Below the pieces are notes generated by a model. That model worked only from the letters and a program-made list of their open reading frames with translations. It was not told the origin of the DNA and did no database searches. The translations under genes were made by a program, and so were the position numbers. Of a stretch of 10,942 bases of DNA, positions 1 to 7,349 are shown piece after piece; positions within the stretch are counted from its first letter, which is position 1; every line of letters starts with the position of its first letter. Origin of the DNA: JBHHZI01 sp046757965. Lineage in GTDB: Bacteria > Acidobacteriota > Polarisedimenticolia > SMYD01. The stretch spans positions 1-10,942 of the forward strand of contig JBHHZI010000113.1 of assembly GCA_046757965.1 (NCBI GenBank), written 5' to 3'.

Positions 1-1
1 C

Positions 2-106
2 GGCGCAGCCGCCGCTCTGGCAATTGAGGCGCGCGACTTGGAGCGAAACCACCCTCACGCCGCCCCTCCAGCCACCACCACCGTCGCCAAACCCACTGTG
101 CAATAA
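2..106 (+). CDS. Possible C-terminal tail of an upstream gene (partial)
   Basis: Reading from base 2, frame 2 is open for 34 codons and ends at TAA (104-106). It starts with an Ala-rich run, continues with an amphipathic stretch (AIEARDLERNHPH) and ends in a Pro/Thr/Val-rich tail. That composition would suit the end of a bacterial protein, and most third codon positions are G or C, but less strongly than in the confident genes. No start is in the window and no family can be named. Frame 1 also ends early (TGA 25-27), and frame 3 stays open to 464, so the frame choice is uncertain. It is also possible that nothing here is coding. Confidence 0.25.
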   Translation, partial: GAAAALAIEARDLERNHPHAAPPATTTVAKPTVQ

Positions 107-283
107 TCCCAGACCCCCGCGTCTACCATATGGAAGCACGAATCACGAGTCCCGCCGGAACCTGGAGGTGACAGATGAGACAAGCACTTACGAGATCGAC
201 GACGGCGGCCGCGGTCTTCCTCAGGTCGTCGAGATCGGTGAACGGATGCATAAAGCCCCCAAGAATATCATGCCGGTATCGCG
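107..283. other. Intergenic stretch without a supported gene
   Basis: This stretch lies left of the 3' end of the minus-strand thioesterase. It contains an AATAAT hexamer (102-107) with no convincing -35 box. It also has a strong Shine-Dalgarno-like GGAGGTG (164-170) six bases before ATG 175. The frame opened by that ATG runs antisense through the thioesterase and degenerates into Pro/Arg/Ala-rich sequence, so I do not call a gene. No terminator hairpin with a T-tract was seen. Confidence 0.5.
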
Positions 284-811
284 TCAAGGCGACGGGGTGG
301 TCGACCCGACTCGTGCTCGCCGGGCGGCCACACGATCAAGACGCCGCCGGCGGCGGGTCCTCGACGCCGCCTGCCGGCGCACCTCGTCCGGCGAGCACGC
401 GAGGATCGACGGCACCACCGCGGCGGGCCGCCCCTCCTCGCCGAGCGCCACGATGGTGAGATAGGCCGTGCAGGTATGCTGGCGCTCGCCGGTGAGGGGC
501 GCCTCCGACCACACCTTGGCGCCGACCTCCATCGAGGTTCGCCAGGCGTTGTTGACCTGTGCGACGACCTGGAGAATATCCCCGAGACGGACCGGATGGA
601 TGAAATCCAGGCTGTCGACGGAGGCGGTGACGACAGGAGCCCGGCAATGGCGCAATGCCGCGATGGCCGCGGCCTTGTCGATGATCTCCATGACGCGGCC
701 GCCGAACACGTTGCCGTGTGTGTTGGTGTCCTCGGGAATGACCAGGGTGGTCATCTCCACACGGGAGTCCGACGCGGGGCGCGATTCACGGTCTGCGTCG
801 CGGGAGGACAT
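284..811 (-). CDS. Hotdog-fold acyl-CoA thioesterase (YciA/BACH type)
   Basis: This 175-residue protein belongs to the acyl-CoA thioester hydrolase family, which hydrolyses acyl-CoA to free acid and CoA in the cytoplasm. The family signature is at residues 26-38, PEDTNTHGNVFGG, followed by MEIIDKAAAIAA. Asn30, Gly33 and Asp45 match the conserved active-site and helix positions of the YciA/BACH group. The second half (VTASVDSLDFIHPVRLGDIL) is the usual hotdog strand pattern. The C-terminus (about 145-170) is strongly Arg-rich, as is common in this family. I chose the ATG at 811. The open frame continues to 946, but the extra 45 residues have no family similarity and run into the divergent sppA start. 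No strong ribosome binding site is visible. Chain-length specificity cannot be read from sequence. Confidence 0.88.
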   Translation of the reverse strand: MSSRDADRESRPASDSRVEMTTLVIPEDTNTHGNVFGGRVMEIIDKAAAIAALRHCRAPVVTASVDSLDFIHPVRLGDILQVVAQVNNAWRTSMEVGAKVWSEAPLTGERQHTCTAYLTIVALGEEGRPAAVVPSILACSPDEVRRQAASRTRRRRRLDRVAARRARVGSTTPSP

Positions 812-828
812 CGAGGCCAGCTTACCAT

Positions 829-852
829 TCCCCGGCCGGAACCGGTCGGGGA
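829..852. promoter_or_regulatory. Near-perfect 24-bp dyad between divergent genes
   Basis: The 24 bases from T829 to A852 form an inverted repeat: TCCCCGGCCGG pairs with CCGGTCGGGGA, with one G-T pair and AA at the centre. It lies 18 bases upstream of the thioesterase ATG and 85 bases upstream of the sppA GTG. That position suits a repressor operator controlling one or both genes, or a leader hairpin in the thioesterase mRNA. There is no T-tract, so a classical terminator is unlikely. No regulator gene is adjacent. Confidence 0.4.
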
Positions 853-936
853 CGCGGCTCTCGCAACCCTCTCCTCCGGATCTCGTATGGATCCCGTGAC
901 CGGCGTATTCCCCGGGGGCGGGCCGGAGCGGGACGT

Positions 937-2661
937 GTGGTGACACGAAGAAACGGGCTGCTGATTCTTGGGGTGCTGGCCGGATCCCTCCTCCTCGTGG
1001 TGGTGGGTCTGGGGATTCTCTTCTCCGCCGACGGGGTGCCGGATCACGCGGTGCTGCGCCTGACGCTGCGTGACACGTTCCCGGAGACCGGGGGAAACGG
1101 ATTCCTCGATCGCCTCCTGGGCTGGCGAACCCCCACGGTGCTGGACGTGGTCACCGCCCTGGACGCAGCGTCGGACGACGGGCGCGTCCCGGCAGTGCTC
1201 CTGAGGGTGCCGGGCCGGGTCTGCTGTGGCCTCGAACGATTTCAGGAGGCCCGCCAGGCGATACACCGGTACCAGGCGGCGGGCGGGCACGTGACCGCCG
1301 TCCTCGAGGGGGGCTGGCTCCCCGAGTATTACCTGGCCTCGGCGGCGGACGAGGTCATCCTTCTGCCGGGGCAGAGTCTCGACCTGACCGGCCTGGTCAT
1401 GATGGTGCCCTTCCTGCGGGGGACGCTCGATCTCGTCGGCGTGACACCGCAGTTCGAGACCACCGGCGAACACAAGGACGCACCACAGATCTATACCGAC
1501 CGCGAGATGCGCCCCAGCATGCGGGCGGAGCTGGCCCGCCTCATGAACGCCCTCCGTGACGAGATTGTCGCCGGCGTGGCAGCCGATCGCGGCCTGGAAC
1601 CGGGCGCCGTGCAGGCATGGATCGATCGGGGAACCCTGGGTGGCGCGGCGGCCGTGGATGCCGGGCTGGTGGACGCGGTCGCCCACGCCGATGAGGCCCG
1701 GGATCGACTGGAGAAGTCCGCCGGCACGTCGCTGACGGATCTCGACCTGTTCGACTATCTCGGTTCCCTGCGGCCCGGATGGTTCGCCCGGCCGCATCGC
1801 ATCGGCCTGGTGTACCTGTCGGGCGTCATTCTGCCTGGCGAGAGCAGCGACAGTGAGTGGTACGACAAGGTGGCCGGCGCGGACACGCTGACGCGGGCCC
1901 TCGAGGCGGTGCGAGATGACGATGACATCGCGGCGGTCGTCCTCAGGATCGACAGCCCGGGCGGGTCCTCCGCCGCGTCGGAGAAGATCTGGCGCGCCGT
2001 GACGCGCACCCGTCAGGCGAAGCCGGTGATCGTCAGCGTCGGGAACTATGCGGCTTCAGGCGGCTACTACGTGGCGGTCGGGGCGAGTGACCTGGTTGCC
2101 TTGCCGATGAGCCTGACCGGCTCCATCGGCGTCTATGCCGGAAAGTTCTCCATGACCCGCCTCTATGACTGGCTGGGTCTGCGCTGGGGAATCGTCAAGG
2201 GGTCGGAGAATGCGGACCTCTACCTGGATGTCGAGCCGTGGACCGATGACCAGCTGTCCATCGTCCGGGATCAGGTCGGGCGGATCTTCGACCGCTTTCA
2301 GGACGTCGTCTCCACCGGCCGGGGGATCGACCGAGAGACGCTGGCACCGCTCGCCACCGGGCAGGTCTGGACCGGGAACGACGCGGTCCGCCTGTCGCTG
2401 GTGGACCGCATCGGCGGTCTGCACGAGGCGATCGCGCTGGCGCGGGAGCGCGCCGGGTTGCCGCCGGACCCCAGGGTCCACGTGCAGATCTTTCCCCGGC
2501 CCAGAGGTCTGCTGGCCCGGTTCAGCGGCTCGAGCGGGGTCGGAGCGCTCGGGCCCCGCACCGCGCTGTCGGCCCGGGATGTCCGGCAGCTTCTCATTCT
2601 CGACCGTCTCTCCAGGGCCGGCGTGATGGCCTACTGGCCCGTGCGGCTCGACGCCCGCTGA
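937..2661 (+). CDS. sppA: Signal peptide peptidase SppA, tandem S49 domains
   Basis: A 574-residue membrane-anchored serine protease of family S49, which degrades signal peptides left in the inner membrane after Sec export. Residues about 8-29 form one N-terminal transmembrane anchor. The first S49 domain (about 60-255) contains YYLASAADEVILLPG and the proposed general base Lys180 in GEHKDAPQIYTD, matching Lys209 of E. coli SppA. The second domain (about 287-500) contains RIDSPGGS (338-344) and the nucleophile Ser374 in YAASGGYY, followed by SLTGSIGVYAG. The Lys-Ser spacing of 194 residues is close to the 200 in E. coli, so this is the long two-domain type and should be active. The start is GTG 937, with GGAG (925-928) eight bases upstream; GTG 940 is equally possible. 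It is divergent from the thioesterase and about 100 bases upstream of the TPR gene. Confidence 0.95.
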   Translation: MVTRRNGLLILGVLAGSLLLVVVGLGILFSADGVPDHAVLRLTLRDTFPETGGNGFLDRLLGWRTPTVLDVVTALDAASDDGRVPAVLLRVPGRVCCGLERFQEARQAIHRYQAAGGHVTAVLEGGWLPEYYLASAADEVILLPGQSLDLTGLVMMVPFLRGTLDLVGVTPQFETTGEHKDAPQIYTDREMRPSMRAELARLMNALRDEIVAGVAADRGLEPGAVQAWIDRGTLGGAAAVDAGLVDAVAHADEARDRLEKSAGTSLTDLDLFDYLGSLRPGWFARPHRIGLVYLSGVILPGESSDSEWYDKVAGADTLTRALEAVRDDDDIAAVVLRIDSPGGSSAASEKIWRAVTRTRQAKPVIVSVGNYAASGGYYVAVGASDLVALPMSLTGSIGVYAGKFSMTRLYDWLGLRWGIVKGSENADLYLDVEPWTDDQLSIVRDQVGRIFDRFQDVVSTGRGIDRETLAPLATGQVWTGNDAVRLSLVDRIGGLHEAIALARERAGLPPDPRVHVQIFPRPRGLLARFSGSSGVGALGPRTALSARDVRQLLILDRLSRAGVMAYWPVRLDAR

Positions 2662-2678
2662 AGCCTTCCCCCGATGGG

Positions 2679-2708
2679 TTGATCCTTCGCTTTTACCGCT
2701 GATAGGAT
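2679..2708 (+). promoter_or_regulatory. Putative sigma-70 promoter of the TPR gene
   Basis: TTGATC (2679-2684) and TAGGAT (2703-2708) are separated by 18 bases. The -10 is preceded by TG one base upstream (2700-2701), an extended -10 arrangement. Each hexamer matches the consensus at four of six positions. The patch is AT-richer than its surroundings and lies 55-84 bases before the ATG at 2763, just after the sppA stop. It suggests the TPR gene can be transcribed independently of sppA. Confidence 0.4.
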
Positions 2709-2762
2709 CCGGGTCGTACCCCATGTGTACCCTTCGGGGGCTCGTCTCGGGAGGTCTCCACG

Positions 2763-4088
2763 ATGCTTGATTCAGCTCGTCGAATCGTGCCCGCGGTGAC
2801 GGTTGCCGCGGTCGTGATACTCGCTACTTTCTGTGAACCCGCCCTGGCGCAGATTCGCGGCCGGTCCACCAGGGGCCGGCCGCGCGTCAGTGGCACGGTG
2901 ACCGATCCCGACGGCAACGGACTGGAAGGCGTGCTCATCCGTTTCGTCAACCAGGAAACGTCCACCAAGAACACGCAGGCCAAGACTAAGAAGGGCAAGA
3001 AGGCGGGCGTCTTCGTGCACCCCCTGGTGGAGTTCGGGAAGTACAAGATCTACGTCGAGAAGGAGGGCTACAAGGTCATCTCCTACCAGATCGAGAATCG
3101 TGGGTCGGACGAATCGGACGCCGGGTCGTACGGGCCGGTGACCTTCCAGTTGGCGCAGGAACCCCGGATCATGACCTTGCTGGCGTCCGGTGAAGCGAAG
3201 CTCACGGTCGTCATGGCGCCCGAGGCGGACTACGAGCGTCTGGCCCTGGAAGCGGCGCAGAGCGGCGGGTCAGAGTCGGGAGGGGCGAAGGTCACGAGGA
3301 CACGCCATCCGGCGGAAGTTGCCAGGGAGCTGTTCGACCGGAAGGATTACAGGGGAGCGCTGGAGAAGTTTCTCGAGGCGATCGCCCTGAAGGACGGCGC
3401 CAGGGACCCGGCTCTTCACTTTGCCATCGCCCAGACCTACTTTCATCTCGAGGACTACACCAAGGCCAGCGAGTTCCTGGACAAGACACTCGCGCTCGGC
3501 GGCACGCCGCCCAAGGGAGCCAACTACTTCCGGGCGTTGATCGCCCACAAGCAGGGCCGGACGAGTGACGCCATCACCTACCTCGAGAAGGAGATCGAGA
3601 CGACACCGAATCCACCGGCATCGATGCTCGTGACCCTGGGGACGCTCTACCGTGACACCGGGGATCGTCCCCGCGCGATCCAGACGTTCGAGAGGGCGGT
3701 GTCGGCCGACAGCAAGAATCTCGATGCGTTGCTGTCGCTCGGGACCCTCTACGCGGCCGAGAAAGACGATCAGAAGGCGGAGCAGTACTTCCAGCAGGCG
3801 GCCGAGGCCGGGGCCAGTGCCGGGCAGGACGGCGCGACCGTCTTCTTCAATCTGGGCGCGGTCAATTACAACAAGAAGGACTACCGGAACGCCGCCAGTG
3901 CCTACGAGCGTGCCATCCAGATCAAGCCGGATTTCGCCGACGCGCAGCGCGAGCTGGGCTACACACTCTGGGCTCTGGAGAACGGGGCGGCGGGGGTGGA
4001 CCACGTCCGGATGTCTCTGGCCCGGGCGGGGGACGGGGCCCGCGACCGGGCGGAGATCGAGGCCCGGATCAAGGTGGCGTCGAGATAG
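2763..4088 (+). CDS. Secreted carboxypeptidase-regulatory-like and TPR-repeat protein
   Basis: This 441-residue exported protein has a signal peptide at residues 1-29 (hydrophobic core PAVTVAAVVILATF, likely cleavage after ALA before Gln30). Residues about 40-130 start with RVSGTVTDPDGNGLEGVLIR, a typical carboxypeptidase-regulatory-like (Ig-type) beta domain. A Lys-rich loop (68-80) and a low-complexity hinge (165-180) follow. From about 183 to 425 there are roughly six tetratricopeptide repeats, for example at 183-212, 215-248, 252-282, 286-317, 320-351 and 356-391. The family has no enzymatic activity; it is probably a periplasmic scaffold, but its partners are unknown. The start is well supported: GGGAGGT (2749-2755) lies eight bases before the ATG. 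Cys24 does not sit in a good lipobox, so I favour signal peptidase I processing. The gene converges on the SIS gene with an 18-20 base gap. Confidence 0.85.
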   Translation: MLDSARRIVPAVTVAAVVILATFCEPALAQIRGRSTRGRPRVSGTVTDPDGNGLEGVLIRFVNQETSTKNTQAKTKKGKKAGVFVHPLVEFGKYKIYVEKEGYKVISYQIENRGSDESDAGSYGPVTFQLAQEPRIMTLLASGEAKLTVVMAPEADYERLALEAAQSGGSESGGAKVTRTRHPAEVARELFDRKDYRGALEKFLEAIALKDGARDPALHFAIAQTYFHLEDYTKASEFLDKTLALGGTPPKGANYFRALIAHKQGRTSDAITYLEKEIETTPNPPASMLVTLGTLYRDTGDRPRAIQTFERAVSADSKNLDALLSLGTLYAAEKDDQKAEQYFQQAAEAGASAGQDGATVFFNLGAVNYNKKDYRNAASAYERAIQIKPDFADAQRELGYTLWALENGAAGVDHVRMSLARAGDGARDRAEIEARIKVASR

Positions 4089-4107
4089 GGGCGGGGTGAG
4101 GTGACTC

Positions 4108-4647
4108 TCACGCGGGGAATAGCCGCCGTTCCACGAACTGGATCAGCATCTGGGCGGCGACGAGGTGAACCTCATGGATGCGTGCCTGTCTCTTCGCCTC
4201 GACCACCAGGACACGCCCGGTGTAGTTCTTGATCTTCCCGCCGTCGCGACCGAGGATGGCGGCGGTGTGCATGCCGGTCTCGCGGGCGCGGGCGAGGCCT
4301 CCGAGGGTCGCCGGCGAGTCGCCATCCCACGAGAAGGCCAGCGCCATGTCTCCCTTGCCGCCGAGGGCCTCGATCTGGCGCGTGAACAGCTCGCCGGCGG
4401 ACGTCTTGTCGGCCAGCACGCCGAGCAGGGCGGCATCGCAGTTCAGGGCGACGGCGGGGAGGGGAGGGCGATCGACGTCCAGGCCGTGGGTCAGGCCGTT
4501 GGCGAGGATCCGGGCCACGTGACCGCTGGTGCCCGTGCCGAAGATCAGGATCCGACCGCCGTCGCGAAAGGTGTCGGCCATCCTCTCGGCGAGAGCCATC
4601 AGCTCGTCGCCGCAGCGGCAGAAGAAACGATCCTGGATGAATCGCAC
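4108..4647 (-). CDS. SIS-domain protein, GmhA/DiaA-like, probably not an isomerase
   Basis: A 179-residue sugar-isomerase (SIS) fold protein with the full GmhA/DiaA layout. It has GGRILIFGTGTSGH (30-43), PAVALNCDAALLGVLADK (64-81), a phosphosugar loop SWDGDS (106-111), ILGRDGGKI (131-139) and the C-terminal helix ARIHEVHLVAAQMLIQFVE. Aligned by eye with E. coli GmhA, the catalytic Glu65 falls on Gly51 and His180 on Gln166. The STSGNS sugar loop is also altered. DiaA, the DnaA-binding SIS protein, likewise lacks these residues, and the ending LFPA resembles the DiaA end LFP. I infer a binding or regulatory role rather than sedoheptulose-7-phosphate isomerisation. The only conventional start is GTG 4647. 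However, the frame reads DNQVKEVAEEVRFIQ upstream of it, as expected for the family's first helix, so the real start may be an ATC at 4680 (190 residues). Confidence 0.8.
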   Translation of the reverse strand: MRFIQDRFFCRCGDELMALAERMADTFRDGGRILIFGTGTSGHVARILANGLTHGLDVDRPPLPAVALNCDAALLGVLADKTSAGELFTRQIEALGGKGDMALAFSWDGDSPATLGGLARARETGMHTAAILGRDGGKIKNYTGRVLVVEAKRQARIHEVHLVAAQMLIQFVERRLFPA

Positions 4648-4747
4648 CTCCTCCGCGACTTCCTTGACCTGATTGTCGATGGTGCCGCTCCTGTGTCGCG
4701 GACCCGGGATGCCCGTCCTCGGTCAAAGATTGTGTGAGGGCTGACCT

Positions 4748-6436
4748 GTGTCAAGCGATGAACGGCCTCTGATCGTCCAGTCCGACCGCACCGTCCTGTT
4801 GCAGACCGGGCTCGACGCCTCGGAGTCGGCCCGGGACGGGCTGTCGCTGTTTGCCGAGCTGATCAAGAGCCCGGAGCATGTGCATACCTACCGGATCACG
4901 CCGCTGTCGCTGTGGAATGCGGCATCGACCGGGGTGACCGCCGACGAGGTCATCTCGACGCTCGTGTCGCACTCCCGGTTCGAGGTGCCGGCCGTTCTCA
5001 TCCGGGAGGTGCGCGAGACGCTCGGCCGCTGGGGCCGCCTGCGGCTGGTGCCGGGAACGGGTGACGATCTCGTCCTCGAATCGGCCGACCACGAGCTGCT
5101 CGGCGTCCTCGCCCGCAACTCCCGGGTCGCCGGGCTGCTCGGTCCGGCCATCGACGGCGAGCGCTACGCGGTGAGCATTGCCCAGCGCGGGCGGCTCAAG
5201 CAGGCGCTCATCCGGGTCGGCTGGCCGGTGGAGGATCTGGCCGGCTACGTGGAAGGCGAACCGCTCGCCATCGCCCTGAGACCGACCACCCGCTCGCAAG
5301 GGCAGTCGTTCGCGCCCCGGCCGTACCAGGAACAGGCCGTCGGAGCGTTCTGGGCAGGCGGTTCACCGAAGGGAGGGTCGGGGGTGGTGGTCCTGCCATG
5401 CGGCGCGGGGAAGACCCTGGTCGGTCTGATGGCGATGGAGCGGCTGGCCACGTCGACCCTGGTGCTCACGACGTCCGTCTCGGCCCTGCGCCAGTGGCGC
5501 GACGAGCTGCTGGAACGCACGGACCTGCGCCCGGAACAGATCGGAGAATACAGCGGGGCCGAGAAGACCGTGGCCCCGGTCACGCTCTCCACGTACCAGA
5601 TCCTGACCTACCGCCGCCGCCGGAGCGAGCCGTTCCTGCACTTCGATCTGTTTCGCCGGCGCAACTGGGGGCTCATCATCTACGATGAGGTGCACCTCCT
5701 GCCGGCGCCGGTGTTCCGGGTGCTGGCGGAGATCCAGGCCCGCCGACGGCTGGGCTTGACGGCCACCCTGGTCCGCGAGGACGGGCGCCAGACCGATGTG
5801 TTCTCCCTCATCGGGCCGAAGAAGTTCGACGTGCCGTGGCGCCAGCTCGAGAGCATGGGTTTCATCGCCTCGGCGGAGTGTGTCGAGGTGCGCGTCGGGT
5901 TGCCGAAGGATCTTCGCCGGACCTACTACTCCGCCACCGACCGGGAGAGCTTCCGTCTGGCCTCGACCAATCCGGAGAAGGACCAGGCCGTCCGCCGGAT
6001 CCTGGATCGCCATGCGGGTGAGCAGATCCTCGTCATCGGTCACTATCTCGCCCAGCTCAAGGGGATCGCGCAGCGCATCGACGCCCCGCTGCTGACCGGG
6101 GCCACGCAGCAGACGCGTCGGGAGGAGCTGTACGCGAGTTTCCGGCGGGGCGAGATCCAGGTGCTGGTCGTCTCCCGCGTCGCCAACTTCGCCATCGACC
6201 TTCCCGACGCGTCGGTGGCGATCCAGGTGTCGGGAACCTTCGGCTCACGTCAGGAGGAGGCGCAGCGCCTGGGCCGGATTCTCCGCCCGAAGCCGGGCGC
6301 CAACACGGCTCGCTTCTACACGCTGGTGAGCCGCGACACCGTGGAGGTCGAGTTTGCCCGCCGCCGGCAGATCTTCCTGGCCGAGCAGGGTTACAGCTAT
6401 CTCATCGAGGACAACGCGGCGGAGCCGGTGGGTTGA
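4748..6436 (+). CDS. XPB/Rad25-type SF2 DNA helicase
   Basis: A 562-residue superfamily 2 helicase of the XPB/Ssl2 family, predicted to unwind or remodel DNA in repair using ATP. Residues about 14-180 form the XPB-type N-terminal domain (PLIVQSDRTVLLQ at the front, matching the Helicase_C_3 region of bacterial XPBs). A Q-motif-like FAPRPYQEQAV (188-198) precedes motif I, LPCGAGKT (216-223, Lys222). Motif II is DEVH (313-316), motif III is LTAT (337-340), and the XPB-specific RED motif is Arg343-Glu344-Asp345. The C-terminal RecA domain has VSRVANFAIDLPDA (475-488) and motif VI QRLGRILRP (506-514), with Arg510 and Arg513. The length suits bacterial XPB. The start is GTG 4748, with GAGGG (4736-4740) seven bases upstream. 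No Bax1-type nuclease partner, which is common beside archaeal xpb genes, is present here. It is divergent from the SIS gene and convergent with pgeF. Confidence 0.92.
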   Translation: MSSDERPLIVQSDRTVLLQTGLDASESARDGLSLFAELIKSPEHVHTYRITPLSLWNAASTGVTADEVISTLVSHSRFEVPAVLIREVRETLGRWGRLRLVPGTGDDLVLESADHELLGVLARNSRVAGLLGPAIDGERYAVSIAQRGRLKQALIRVGWPVEDLAGYVEGEPLAIALRPTTRSQGQSFAPRPYQEQAVGAFWAGGSPKGGSGVVVLPCGAGKTLVGLMAMERLATSTLVLTTSVSALRQWRDELLERTDLRPEQIGEYSGAEKTVAPVTLSTYQILTYRRRRSEPFLHFDLFRRRNWGLIIYDEVHLLPAPVFRVLAEIQARRRLGLTATLVREDGRQTDVFSLIGPKKFDVPWRQLESMGFIASAECVEVRVGLPKDLRRTYYSATDRESFRLASTNPEKDQAVRRILDRHAGEQILVIGHYLAQLKGIAQRIDAPLLTGATQQTRREELYASFRRGEIQVLVVSRVANFAIDLPDASVAIQVSGTFGSRQEEAQRLGRILRPKPGANTARFYTLVSRDTVEVEFARRRQIFLAEQGYSYLIEDNAAEPVG

Positions 6437-6455
6437 CCGGGGCGCGTCGCCCGGT
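6436..6455. terminator. Hairpin between convergent XPB and pgeF genes
   Basis: The sequence from 6436 to 6455, starting ACCGGGGCG and ending CGCCCGGT, is an inverted repeat with one bulged G and a CGT loop. It fills the 18-base gap between the two convergent stop codons. Neither side has a T-tract, so it is a weak intrinsic-terminator candidate that could act in both directions. Confidence 0.35.
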
Positions 6456-7234
6456 CACGGGAGCCGGGCGATGCCGGAGAGCAGCCGGCCGCAACGAGGA
6501 CCTGGGGCACGGTGGGACCAGAAGCGGTCGGCGTGGCAGTGCGTGCAGATCCCGGTGTCGTGGATGGCATCAGCGGCGAGACCCGCACGCCGGAGAAGAT
6601 GGGCGGCGGCGGCCGGCAGATCGACGTGAGGATGGTGCCCCGTCCGGTCGACGAGGGTCTCCGCCAGCCCGGAGAACGGGCCGGCCACCTCGGCGCCGAC
6701 CTCGAAGCAGCAGCGGCCGATGGCCGGCCCGACCGCGGCCGTAAGTCGTGACGGTTTCGCTCCCAGGCCGGCCATGGCGAGAACCGTGGCATCCACGATG
6801 CCTGCCAGCGCTCCACGCCACCCCATGTGCGCCGCACCGATGACGCCGGCCCGGCGATCGGCGAGCAGGATCGGCACGCAGTCGGCGGTTGCCACCACCA
6901 GGACCACGCCGGCGATGGCCGTGACGCAGCCGTCGGCCCGCGGTAACGGGCGCGTGGTGGGTCCGCTGCCGGTGACCGTGTGGACGACATCGCCGTGTAC
7001 CTGACGCAGTCGCACGCGCGGGAAGGCTTGGGGGATGCCGAGGGCGTCGAGCCAGGCCGACGGAAACCGTGGTGACTCCCCGGCCGGGAGACCGCCGCGT
7101 CGAGTCGAGAAACCTTGCCGGATCCGGTGGTCACCGTCCATCCCCGGAACGCCCGGAACCAGGATCTCGTCGATCTCCCGCCGGCCGGCTGGTCCCTCTC
7201 CGGCGACGACGGGGCTGATCTTGCGGCCGCTCAC
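6455..7234 (-). CDS. pgeF: Peptidoglycan editing factor PgeF (YfiH/laccase-domain family)
   Basis: With a GTG start at 7234 this is a 259-residue cytoplasmic protein of the multicopper-polyphenol-oxidase-like (Cu-oxidase_4) family. E. coli PgeF keeps wrong amino acids, such as Ser in place of Ala, out of the peptidoglycan stem. Relatives such as LACC1/FAMIN act on purine nucleosides. The sequence shows FSTRRGG near residue 42 and the three conserved metal/active-site residues: His80 in RQVHG, Cys119 in TADCVP and His136 in AAHMGWRG. VGPAIGRCCFEVG and the Cys/His-rich tail CTHCHADRFWSHR follow. The start is uncertain. ATG 7312 would add 26 residues of unlikely low-complexity sequence, and ATG 7141 would shorten the N-terminal strand. 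None has a good ribosome binding site. The same frame stays open to 8650, antisense to yajC and secD; that extension is not coding. Confidence 0.87.
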   Translation of the reverse strand: MSGRKISPVVAGEGPAGRREIDEILVPGVPGMDGDHRIRQGFSTRRGGLPAGESPRFPSAWLDALGIPQAFPRVRLRQVHGDVVHTVTGSGPTTRPLPRADGCVTAIAGVVLVVATADCVPILLADRRAGVIGAAHMGWRGALAGIVDATVLAMAGLGAKPSRLTAAVGPAIGRCCFEVGAEVAGPFSGLAETLVDRTGHHPHVDLPAAAAHLLRRAGLAADAIHDTGICTHCHADRFWSHRAPGPRCGRLLSGIARLP

Positions 7235-7305
7235 GCCGCCCAGTGTAGCCCGGCTCGGCCCGTGCGGGACGGAGGTTGTGCCTTCCGCTGCGCGGCCGGC
7301 CGGCC

Positions 7306-7334
7306 TTGACATGAGGTCCAGGATGGGCGAAAGT
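7306..7334 (+). promoter_or_regulatory. Putative promoter of the yajC-secDF operon
   Basis: A perfect -35 hexamer, TTGACA (7306-7311), is followed 17 bases later by GAAAGT (7329-7334), which matches the -10 consensus at only three of six positions. It lies in the gap between pgeF and yajC and would give a leader of about 65-70 bases. The -35 is convincing; the -10 is weak. Confidence 0.35.
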
Positions 7335-7349
7335 CCGTGTTTCCGGCCA

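Noticed and set aside
168..464. Plus-strand open frames opened by GTG 168 or ATG 175 behind a strong GGAGGTG
   Set aside because: The ribosome-binding-like motif is good, but both frames run antisense through the thioesterase into Arg/Pro/Ala-rich sequence with no recognisable domain.
751..1797. 348-residue minus-strand open frame
   Set aside because: It is antisense to the SppA coding region and overlaps the thioesterase. Its composition is typical of an antisense shadow (Gln/His/Arg-rich) and it has no motifs.
4096..4111. GTGAG and CTCAC inverted repeat between the convergent TPR and SIS genes, as a terminator
   Set aside because: It has only five base pairs and no T-tract, too weak to call.
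4172..4726. Overlapping minus-strand frame starting at TTG 4726, considered as a frameshifted N-terminus for the SIS gene
   Set aside because: After a few residues it becomes Arg/Pro-rich. The SIS frame itself already reads a sensible first helix upstream of GTG 4647, so no frameshift is needed.
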